Origin: Candidatus Sulfotelmatobacter sp.
GTDB taxonomy: Bacteria > Acidobacteriota > Terriglobia > Terriglobales > Acidobacteriaceae
Assembly: GCA_030041475.1 (NCBI GenBank)
Contig: JASHNU010000073.1
Coordinates: 186,001-250,000, forward strand
Direction: 5' to 3'
DNA length: 64,000 nt
Shown: positions 28,715 to 36,536 of the stretch, piece by piece
Numbering within the stretch: the stretch's first letter is position 1
Layout of the letters: each line of letters begins with the position of its first letter
Notes under the pieces: generated by a model
Seen by the model: only the letters and a program-made list of their open reading frames with translations
The model's database searches: none
Told to the model about the DNA's origin: nothing
Translations under genes and position numbers: made by a program

Positions 28715-29140
28715 ATGTCTCTTAACAAAGGACGAATCTGGCTGGGCGGTCTTGCCGGCGGCGTGGTGTGGAACATCTGGAGCTTTCTGCTGGGCATCTA
28801 TGTCATCGGAACCGCCCGCTACACCGCCCTGCAAAACGCAGGCATCTTCCTCAAAACTCCGCGCTACCCGTACTTCGTCGGGCAATGGATCGTCATTTTG
28901 TTCATCCTGGCGATCATCATTGCGCACCTCTACGCATGGACGCGGCAAACGCTAGGCCCGGGCCCCGGTACGGCTCTACGCATCGGTTTCTGGGTCGGTC
29001 TGGTCGCGGGCTTTCCTTTGAATTTCGCGCAAGCGACCTGGTCGGCGGCCGGCCGCGAACTTCCCATGGGTTGGATGATCGAAATGTGGCTGGGCGCGAT
29101 TCTGGCTTCGCTAGTGGCAGGGTTCTTCTACAAGGAATAA
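28715..29140 (+). CDS. Hypothetical membrane protein (4 predicted TM)
   Basis: Hydrophobic segments IWLGGLAGGVVWNIWSFLLGIYVIG, WIVILFILAIIIAHLYAW, IGFWVGLVAGFPLNF, WLGAILASLVAGFFY; RBS-like AGGAGG upstream. Confidence 0.7.
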   Translation: MSLNKGRIWLGGLAGGVVWNIWSFLLGIYVIGTARYTALQNAGIFLKTPRYPYFVGQWIVILFILAIIIAHLYAWTRQTLGPGPGTALRIGFWVGLVAGFPLNFAQATWSAAGRELPMGWMIEMWLGAILASLVAGFFYKE

Positions 29141-29168
29141 TCCGGACCGTCAATTCATCGGCTCGGCA

Positions 29169-29531
29169 TCACTTCGCCGGCTCGACCACCACGGCCGTCC
29201 CATACGCCAGCACTTCGGTGACGCCCTGCATGATCTCCGTGGCGTCGTAGCGCGCGCCCACTACGGCGTTCGCGCCCAGTTCGGCGGCATGCTGCAGCAT
29301 CAGGTCGAAAGCCTCCTGCCGCGTTTTTTCGCACAGGTTGGTCAGCAGCGTAATGTTGCCGCCCACCAGGGTCTGCAGTCCGGCACCAATGGTTCCAAAG
29401 ATCGAGCGTGACCGCACGACGATGCCGCGCACGACTCCAAGCGTGCGCGTTACGCGGAAGCCGTCCAGTTCAAACTGCGTCGTCACCATGTTGTGCGACA
29501 CCATCCTGCCCGCGCTGTACCCGGTTGCCAT
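29169..29531 (-). CDS. YbjQ family (heavy-metal-binding domain-like)
   Basis: [71 protein letters not shown]. Confidence 0.9.
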   Translation of the reverse strand: MATGYSAGRMVSHNMVTTQFELDGFRVTRTLGVVRGIVVRSRSIFGTIGAGLQTLVGGNITLLTNLCEKTRQEAFDLMLQHAAELGANAVVGARYDATEIMQGVTEVLAYGTAVVVEPAK

Positions 29532-29626
29532 GTGTTCCGTCCTTTCTGTGGCTGGTTCGACTCCGCCTCCGCACGACTGGTAACTATACCGCGCCTAGTC
29601 ATTGAAGACGCTGGCTGAAGGCAGCA

Positions 29627-29806
29627 TCACTCCAGTTCTGCGGCGATCACGAACTCTCCCGACGCCTGGTCGTACTCCACGCGCAGCACATTCGGCTTGC
29701 AGCAGACCTGGCAGTCTTCCACGTAGCGTTGGTGGCCTCCGGCAGACGCATCGACCGAAGTCATATTCCACTCGCCGCAGCCCGCGCATTGGAAGCCGGC
29801 TTCCAT
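29627..29806 (-). CDS. CPXCG-type cysteine-rich small protein
   Basis: MEAGFQCAGCGEWNMTSVDASAGGHQRYVEDCQVCCKPNVLRVEYD; ORF may extend to 29872. Confidence 0.75.
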   Translation of the reverse strand: MEAGFQCAGCGEWNMTSVDASAGGHQRYVEDCQVCCKPNVLRVEYDQASGEFVIAAELE

Positions 29807-29941
29807 CTTCGTTTGTTTCGCTGGAGAGGATACCGCCTGCACTCTCAAATCTCCTATAATGCCCGATTGCATTCCTTGTTCGCTTACGCAATTCCCGGCT
29901 TCGCGTAATTCCGGTTGTTTCTAATTCCAGGAGGGGCTCTC

Positions 29942-31231
29942 ATGATTTCGCGGCGACGTTTTCTTCAAGTCGGCGGGGTAACGGCAGGCGCGGCGGCCGT
30001 TTCGCAACCGTTGTTTGCCGGCAAGAGCGCCAGCGCAGACGAGGCTTCCCTGCCGCCGTCGCTCGCCCAGCTGAAGTCGCGCAAGAACGAAGCGGTCCCC
30101 ATCACCAAGGACGAGCGCCGCGAGCGTCAGGAACGAGCCCGCAAACTCATGGGTGAAAACACGCTCGATGCCATCGTGATCATGGAAGGCACGTCATTGC
30201 GCTACTTTACCGGCATGCGCTGGTGGGGCGGCGAACGGACATTTGCGTTGGTGCTGCCCGCCAAAGGCGCGTCGTTCTATGTCTGCCCGGCGTTTGAAGA
30301 AGGCCGTGCGCGCGAACAGCTTGCCAATGCGCCGGACGGCGAACAGGCCGACGTCCGCGTGTGGCAGGAAGATGAAAGTCCGTACCGGCTCATCGCAGCA
30401 GGATTGAAAGATCGCGGCATCGCCGGCGGGAAAATCGGCATCGAGGAAACCATCCGTTTCGTGTTTTCCGATGGTATGGCCAAAGCCTCGCCGCAAGCCA
30501 CGTTCGTCAGCGCGACGCCCGTCACTGCCGGCTGCCGCATGATCAAGAGTGCGCACGAAATCGCGCTGATGCGGTTGGCGTCGCAAGTGACGTTAATGGT
30601 CTACGAAGCGGTATACCGTGCATTAAAGGAAGGCATGACGCAGCGCGACGTCGGCGAGCTCATCGAGAAAGCTTACGGCCGCATGGGCTTTTCCGGCGAG
30701 GCCAGCGTGATGGTCGGCGAATACACGTCCTCGCCGCACGGTTCCACCACGCCGCAAGTCATCCGCGAAGGCACTGTCATCATGGTTGACGACGGCTGCT
30801 CGGTCGAAGGATATCAGTCCGACATCACGCGCACATTCGTGTTAGGCAAGGCGACCGACAAGATGAGGCAGGTCTTCGACATCGTGCGCCGCGCGCAATC
30901 GGCCGCATTAGCGGCGGCTCGTCCCGGAACAGCTTGTGGTTCTGTCGATGATGCTGCCCGCAAAGTTATCACCGACGCCGGATACGGCCCCGATTACAAA
31001 TATTTCGCTCACCGGCTGGGCCACGGCCTGGGTATGGACGGCCATGAATGGCCGTACCTGGTTCGCGGGAACCCTACGAAACTGCTGGCGAACATCACCA
31101 CCAGCAACGAGCCGGGAATTTACATTCGCGGCGAATTCGGCATCCGCCTCGAAGACGATATGCACGTAACCGAAGACGGAGCGGAACTGTTCACGCGGCA
31201 AAGTCCATCGCTTGAGGAGCCGTTTGCATAG
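29942..31231 (+). CDS. M24 family metallopeptidase (Xaa-Pro aminopeptidase-like), Tat-exported
   Basis: Twin-Arg MISRRRFLQVGGVTAGAAA; MVDDGCSVEGYQSDITRTFVLG, HRLGHGLGMDGHEWP, EPGIYI metal ligands. Confidence 0.93.
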   Translation: MISRRRFLQVGGVTAGAAAVSQPLFAGKSASADEASLPPSLAQLKSRKNEAVPITKDERRERQERARKLMGENTLDAIVIMEGTSLRYFTGMRWWGGERTFALVLPAKGASFYVCPAFEEGRAREQLANAPDGEQADVRVWQEDESPYRLIAAGLKDRGIAGGKIGIEETIRFVFSDGMAKASPQATFVSATPVTAGCRMIKSAHEIALMRLASQVTLMVYEAVYRALKEGMTQRDVGELIEKAYGRMGFSGEASVMVGEYTSSPHGSTTPQVIREGTVIMVDDGCSVEGYQSDITRTFVLGKATDKMRQVFDIVRRAQSAALAAARPGTACGSVDDAARKVITDAGYGPDYKYFAHRLGHGLGMDGHEWPYLVRGNPTKLLANITTSNEPGIYIRGEFGIRLEDDMHVTEDGAELFTRQSPSLEEPFA

Positions 31232-31277
31232 CGCGGGAGCCAGGAACGTTAACCGAATGGCGGAAGAAAGGCCCGTC

Positions 31278-31631
31278 TTAGCTCGGCGAGGAATGGCGCC
31301 ACTTGGCATGAAACCAGATCAGGATGCCGAGAGAGCAAATCTCCACCGGGCTGGGCGGATAGAGTTGAAGCTGCCAAGGGCTGACGCGGTCGAAGATCAC
31401 CTGGTACACGGCCCAGATCGCCCCGCAAGCCACAATCAAAGCACCAAAGCCTTCTTCCCCCCGCGTCCTTACGGGATGATGAAGAGGATGCTGTTTGTCT
31501 TCACGGCCGTGGATCGCCGGATAGGCGACGCGCGGTTGACTGACGTAGCCTTCACGTTCCTCGTCACAGTCCATCGCACTGCCCCAAAACGTAGATTCTT
31601 GCTGCTTCCAAAATGCCATAAAAATGCCCAA
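31278..31631 (-). CDS. Hypothetical protein with one or two hydrophobic segments
   Basis: GALIVACGAIWAVYQVIF and PVEICSLGILIWF segments; no family recognised. Confidence 0.45.
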   Translation of the reverse strand: MGIFMAFWKQQESTFWGSAMDCDEEREGYVSQPRVAYPAIHGREDKQHPLHHPVRTRGEEGFGALIVACGAIWAVYQVIFDRVSPWQLQLYPPSPVEICSLGILIWFHAKWRHSSPS

Positions 31632-31720
31632 GAAGACCCGTTACTTGCGTAACGATCCTTCCGAGTTCGCGCAGTTGCAGCCGCGGCGATCGCGACAGGT
31701 TGACACGGGAAGTTCCGTGG

Positions 31721-32614
31721 CTACCAGCGCAGAGCGCTCAAATACTCGTAGCTCGTCTTGATACTCTCAAACGGCTGCTTGGGGTGGTCGTGCTCGACGA
31801 TGTAGTGCTTGATCCCGGCCTTGTCGGACTGCACGAAGATCTTCTTCCAGTCGATGATGCCACTGCCTACCTCGGTCATGGCGACGGTGTCGCCAAAGTT
31901 TTGCGCTCCGCCCGCGGTGACTTGAGGCATGCTCTTCAGGTCCTTCACGTGGACCAGCGGGAATCGCCCGGGATAGCGGTCGAAATAGGCGAGTGGATCG
32001 CCCCCGCCGGCGGTAATCCAGCACAAATCCATTTCCATTTTCACCAGGTTCGGATCACAGGCCGCCAGCAAGAAGTCATACGGACGTTTTCCGTTCGCCG
32101 GCAGGAATTCGAACCAGTGATTGTGATAGGCGAACTGAATGCCAGCTTTCTGGCTGGCTTCTCCAGCCCGATTGAAAGTTTCGGCTGCGCGCTTCCAGTC
32201 GTCCTCGGTTTTCCGCAGTTCCTCTGGAATCCACGGGTTAACGATGTAGCTTTGCCCGATCGTTTTAGCGGATTCGATCTGAACCGGCCATTTGTCCGGC
32301 GCAAGCAAGTCGTAATCAACGTGGCAGGAGGGAGACGTAAGACCGTTTTTTTCGAGAGCAGCGCGGACCTGTTGCGGCGGGCGGCCGAAGTATCCTGCGA
32401 ATTCCACTTCCTTGTATCCGATGGAAGCGACCTTGGCGAGGGTGCCGTCAAAGTCCCTCTTCATTTTCCCCCGCACGGTGTAGAGCTGCAGGCCAACTTT
32501 CCCAATCTTGTGGTCGTCGGTGGCCCACCCCAATTTCGTGCTTATCAGTGTGGCTGCGCTCAATATGGTTGCGGTTTCGAGAAATCTACGGCGGTTCATG
32601 GCATGAGAACTCAA
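31721..32614 (-). CDS. Sugar phosphate isomerase/epimerase (AP-endonuclease-2-like TIM barrel), Tat-exported
   Basis: MNRRRFLETATILSAATL; VGLQLYTVRGKMKRDFDGTLAKVASIGYKEVEFAGYFG; VKMEMDLCWITAGGGDPLAYFDRYPGRFPLVHVKD. Confidence 0.9.
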   Translation of the reverse strand: MSSHAMNRRRFLETATILSAATLISTKLGWATDDHKIGKVGLQLYTVRGKMKRDFDGTLAKVASIGYKEVEFAGYFGRPPQQVRAALEKNGLTSPSCHVDYDLLAPDKWPVQIESAKTIGQSYIVNPWIPEELRKTEDDWKRAAETFNRAGEASQKAGIQFAYHNHWFEFLPANGKRPYDFLLAACDPNLVKMEMDLCWITAGGGDPLAYFDRYPGRFPLVHVKDLKSMPQVTAGGAQNFGDTVAMTEVGSGIIDWKKIFVQSDKAGIKHYIVEHDHPKQPFESIKTSYEYLSALRW

Positions 32615-32697
32615 ACGGGCCTTCCTCCAGTTTCCGAGGCGATCTTCTGCTGATCGAAGTCTAAGTCATGAGCATGATACGCAAGCGCAGTCTCAAC

Positions 32698-33240
32698 TCA
32701 TGGCTTCACCACTTCCAGATTGTTGGTGACGGAAAAAACCCCGGACACGCCATTGGCTCGCAGGTTGACCATATTCTTGTCGCCCTCGCTGTCCACGACC
32801 CCTTCCAGCGTCACGTGGCCATTCTTGACGATGATATGGATCGCCTTCTGCACACCCAGCGCATACCTTTGCAGTGGAGGATATCGGTAGATCGCACGGA
32901 ATAGCCGGCGGCGAAGGCCGTCGTCCATGGGGGATGGGGGAAGCACTTCGATCTGGTTGTCGACGTGTTCGACCCCTTCAATATGCTTGACCGCATTCTC
33001 GGCGTCCGACCGGGTCACGGGCCGCACGACCTGTCCCAGCAACGTGACGTTGTAGCCGTTCACCTTGTAACTCATATTGTCGAACACACCATAGTAAGGA
33101 AGCATCAGGATCTCGTGACGCACTTGCTTGATGATGCGCTCCTCGGCCTTGGCGGTGGGTTGATCGCGTTGCGCTTCCTGGGCACAACATAAAACTCCGA
33201 GAGCGAAGACGCTGACGAAACAGAGCACTCGGATTTTCAT
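32698..33240 (-). CDS. BON-domain periplasmic protein
   Basis: YKVNGYNVTLLGQVVRPVTRSDAENAVKHIEGVEHVDNQIEVLP and VKNGHVTLEGVVDSEGDKNMVNLRANGVSGVFSVTNNLEV: two BON-like repeats; signal peptide. Confidence 0.88.
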   Translation of the reverse strand: MKIRVLCFVSVFALGVLCCAQEAQRDQPTAKAEERIIKQVRHEILMLPYYGVFDNMSYKVNGYNVTLLGQVVRPVTRSDAENAVKHIEGVEHVDNQIEVLPPSPMDDGLRRRLFRAIYRYPPLQRYALGVQKAIHIIVKNGHVTLEGVVDSEGDKNMVNLRANGVSGVFSVTNNLEVVKP

Positions 33241-33447
33241 AGACTCTGTCCTCTCTTTGGTAGTCGCGGCGTTGGTTCAGTTAGTCTACTCCCGCGAAGT
33301 ACTGAATTTCGACGATGCAAAATGATTAACAGCGGGCAAAGCTCTGGGTGTGGACTGCAGGGAGACGGAGAACAGAAATAAATCCGGTGCAGTGAGCCGA
33401 CTGAGGAGGTTTGACAGTCGCTCGACGGCACCGGACTCAGTGAGAAC

Positions 33448-34059
33448 TTAAGCCGAGACGCTGATTCCGCTGTTGTTCTGCGCTTGAGACAACGTGTTGT
33501 TAAACAAGTTCAGCACGATTTGCTCGTTGCTGTTGGGGTTTACGTTGAACGTAAGTTGCTGCGGGTTCTGACTCTGCGGGTTGGACGCACTGACCGTGAC
33601 CTGCTCCGTCCCGTTCGTAGCAGCGTTCAAGTTAATAGTGATCTGCTCGCCGGCCGGCTCGTTGCCCAGGTTCAAAATTAGTTCCGGCCCACCCGGGTTC
33701 GTGCCGGCGCCAGGGCTACCGGGCGCGCCGGTTGTCGACAGCGGCTGAATCGCGGTCGGCCCCTGAAAGGTAGACGCCAGTTGGGTGAAGGCCTGTTGCG
33801 CATCGGCCAGATTGCCGGATTGCAAAGCCTGGCCAATCGCGTTGAAGTCCTGCTGACGGTTGCTCAGGTAGAAGGCGTCGCCGTTGGCGAACGGCCCGTT
33901 CTGCCCCAGCGTCTGAATCGCGTTATATTCCGTTTGCGCATCGGTGAGATCGCCGGCCTGCAGATCCTGTCCCAATTGCTGCAGGTCGCTTTTCCGCTGC
34001 TGAAAATAGGTTTGCAGTTGCTGGTACAGGGAACTGCTGGAAACCGCTGCCGTTGACAT
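33448..34059 (-). CDS. Hypothetical protein, helical-repeat N-terminus and Asn/Gln-rich C-terminus
   Basis: LGQDLQAGDLTDAQTEYNAIQTL / IGQALQSGNLADAQQAFTQLAS internal repeats. Confidence 0.7.
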   Translation of the reverse strand: MSTAAVSSSSLYQQLQTYFQQRKSDLQQLGQDLQAGDLTDAQTEYNAIQTLGQNGPFANGDAFYLSNRQQDFNAIGQALQSGNLADAQQAFTQLASTFQGPTAIQPLSTTGAPGSPGAGTNPGGPELILNLGNEPAGEQITINLNAATNGTEQVTVSASNPQSQNPQQLTFNVNPNSNEQIVLNLFNNTLSQAQNNSGISVSA

Positions 34060-34215
34060 AAGTCGCTCCTAATAGGTTCTTTCAGCCAGAGGTCACAGAA
34101 CCCTCTTGCAATTCGATGACCTGATCGGCAGCGCGAGAAAATACTTTAGAGGGGGACGGTTTACGAGAAATTCTTAATTCAGCGACGGCCGACACACATC
34201 GCCATCAGCACCGTC

Positions 34216-34881
34216 TCACTTTTTCGCGCCGCGAAGGGTGAGCAGGAGTCCCGGTCCACAGTTCATCACGCCTATGTCGGAACAATTGCTGAGAATCCAG
34301 TCCGCCCCTGCGGCGCGCAACGCCGGCTCCTGATCCGTGGTCGAGAAGGCAATCACTTTACTCCCGGCGGCCTTGCCCGCGCGGATGCCTGCGGGAACAT
34401 CCTCCAACACAACGCAATCAGCGGGAAGAAATCCCATACAGGATGCGGCTTTCAGATAGGGCTCGGGATGCGGCTTTCCTTGCGTCACATCGTCGGCAGT
34501 AATCAGCTTCTGCGGTAGCGGAAGCGCGGCAGCCCGCATGCGAACTTGCGCCAGCGCCTGCGTGCACGAGGTTACGATCGTCCAGCGATCCGCGGGCAGA
34601 CTGCACAGCAACTCGAGCGCGCCAGGCAGCGGAACAACGCCCTCCAGGTCCTCGATCTCGCGCCGTTCAACATCGCGATTCTCGGCCTCGTGATCGGAGT
34701 GCGGAAGAAATTCGCGGACGGTCATGAGGCTGGGACGTCCGTGAGCATGGGCCACGACTTCACGCGGGTTGAAGCCATGTTCCAGTGCCCAGCGGCGCCA
34801 CACGCGGGTTACGGCCGGAGTGGAGTCGATGAGCACTCCATCCAGGTCGAATAGCAGGGCGGCACAGTGCAGTTGAGCCAT
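34216..34881 (-). CDS. HAD-family hydrolase (beta-phosphoglucomutase/sugar phosphatase-like)
   Basis: LLFDLDGVLIDSTPAV; TIVTSCTQALAQVRM; GKPHPEPYLKAASCMGFLPADCVVLEDVPAGIRAGKAAG. Confidence 0.93.
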   Translation of the reverse strand: MAQLHCAALLFDLDGVLIDSTPAVTRVWRRWALEHGFNPREVVAHAHGRPSLMTVREFLPHSDHEAENRDVERREIEDLEGVVPLPGALELLCSLPADRWTIVTSCTQALAQVRMRAAALPLPQKLITADDVTQGKPHPEPYLKAASCMGFLPADCVVLEDVPAGIRAGKAAGSKVIAFSTTDQEPALRAAGADWILSNCSDIGVMNCGPGLLLTLRGAKK

Positions 34882-35027
34882 CTTGGTTTGACGCTTCGTT
34901 TCATTCTAAGGGCAGGCACTCAAGATTTTCCGGGTGATGGCCGATTTAGAACGGTGAGCGTTGATCGAACCTCCGGCGACTCGGAGAAGAAGTGATCGCA
35001 CTAGAAGTATTCGAACGTAGTGCCAAC

Positions 35028-35426
35028 ATGAACACCAATCAGACCGGCAGCTCGCCCATCGCAGAGCGCCTTCAGAGGGCCACCGAAGAACTGAAGGCCC
35101 TGGAGCAACTAATCGTTTCGGGCGACTTTGCTCCGCGCCTTCTCAGCGATTTCCGCAACGCGGTCGACAGCATCCGTCAGACCGCGCGGGCAGTCCAAAT
35201 GTGGGTCGGGCTGCAACAGCAGCAACGCGATCCCTACGCCGCGATCAACCGTTTGTCAGAAGACAGGGTTCGCCGGGCCACACAAATCGCTAAAGATCTT
35301 ACGATCGATCTGCAGTCTCTCGAAGTCGATTTCGGTACGGAGGGGTTAGCAGAACTCTTCCAGGCGATTGAGATTCTCCACGAGCGTCTCCTGCCGTTGT
35401 TCAAATCCGGCGATCACCGGTTTTGA
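35028..35426 (+). CDS. Hypothetical helical protein
   Basis: Good coding bias, ORF ends 35426; internal ATG at 35028 plausible start; no family recognised. Confidence 0.6.
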   Translation: MNTNQTGSSPIAERLQRATEELKALEQLIVSGDFAPRLLSDFRNAVDSIRQTARAVQMWVGLQQQQRDPYAAINRLSEDRVRRATQIAKDLTIDLQSLEVDFGTEGLAELFQAIEILHERLLPLFKSGDHRF

Positions 35427-35580
35427 AGCCGCGGGGAGGAAAACAGGAGGCTTCCAGCGTCTGAATCCCGAGATCAGGGAGAAATCGTTCCTTGAGAACA
35501 CGATCAGCGCGGCGAAGGGAAGTCTCGCCGCGCCAACACGTCTCTTCCTGCTCACCTGACTAGCAACGCAACACCCCAAG

Positions 35581-36300
35581 TCAGGACTGAACGATCTTCT
35601 CCAGCGCTAACCGGTTGCGAATAACCAGGGTCGACCCTTTCAATGCCAGCAGCTGCTTTTTCTTGAATTCCGAAAACAGCCTGCTCACCGTTTCCCGCGT
35701 GGTGCCGATGATCTCCGCGATCTCCTCGTGAGTCAGCGTCAGCTTGACCTGCGAAGAGCCGTCGGTTTGCGTTGTTTTGGTCGTCCACGAAAGCAGCAGT
35801 TTGGCGAATTTTTCCGAAGGCGAAGTCGCCAGCCCCAGCGTGCGGATCTCCTCATACGCAGTGTAGTAGTTGCGGCTCAACTGCTCGGCCACGCGCAAGG
35901 CCACTTCCCCATGCTCCTTGAGGAACTGCAACAACGAGTCGCGTGGAATAAAGTTGGCTTGCCCCGGCTCCATCATCTCTGCCGTCACTTCATACGGGCG
36001 GTTGGAGATCACCGCATTCAGACCGAGAACGTCGCCACCCTCGGAAAGTTTCGTGATGATGGTTTTGCCTTCGCGGGAACTGGTGGAAAGTTTCGCCTTC
36101 CCGGTGCAGAGCAGAAAAACTCCGCGCGGTTGCTGCCCTTCGATAAAGAGCATCGCACCCTTGGGATAAACAGCGGTGGATTTGATTTCATTCAGACGCT
36201 GACCGGCGTGAACCGAGAGGTTACAAAAAAGATGTTCCTCCCGCACCGGGCAGGTAAGGCAATTATCAAGAATATTTAGTCCATAAGGAGCGCGCATCAC
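35581..36300 (-). CDS. Crp/Fnr-family transcriptional regulator (copy B); likely ATG 36297
   Basis: Close paralogue of 3856..4578; CX2CX8C (NCLTCPVREEHLFCNL), HTH LTHEEIAEIIGTTRETVSRLFSEF. Confidence 0.92.
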   Translation of the reverse strand: MMRAPYGLNILDNCLTCPVREEHLFCNLSVHAGQRLNEIKSTAVYPKGAMLFIEGQQPRGVFLLCTGKAKLSTSSREGKTIITKLSEGGDVLGLNAVISNRPYEVTAEMMEPGQANFIPRDSLLQFLKEHGEVALRVAEQLSRNYYTAYEEIRTLGLATSPSEKFAKLLLSWTTKTTQTDGSSQVKLTLTHEEIAEIIGTTRETVSRLFSEFKKKQLLALKGSTLVIRNRLALEKIVQS

Positions 36301-36339
36301 GCACCTCCCTCGCGCTCATTGTAGCATCGGATTTGCGCG

Positions 36340-36355
36340 TGTGATCACCATCACC
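36340..36355. promoter_or_regulatory. Crp/Fnr-type site TGTGATCACCATCACC
   Basis: 40 bp upstream of copy B start; upstream of a TACAAT -10-like hexamer (minus strand, 36324-36319); also faces the divergent ACD-GNAT gene. Confidence 0.6.
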
Positions 36356-36536
36356 GACACATGTGATTTGAGCCCTATACGCGCACAGACAGCTGTAGAA
36401 AACTCTGCCATGATGGTGGTTGTGTCGGAGGTTGATCTACTCCGGGAATCAGATCTGTGCGCATTTCCGACTCACGGCTCCGCGTTGGGTGAAGATATGC
36501 AACAATGGGTGCACTCAGGATTGCCGGAGAATTTTC

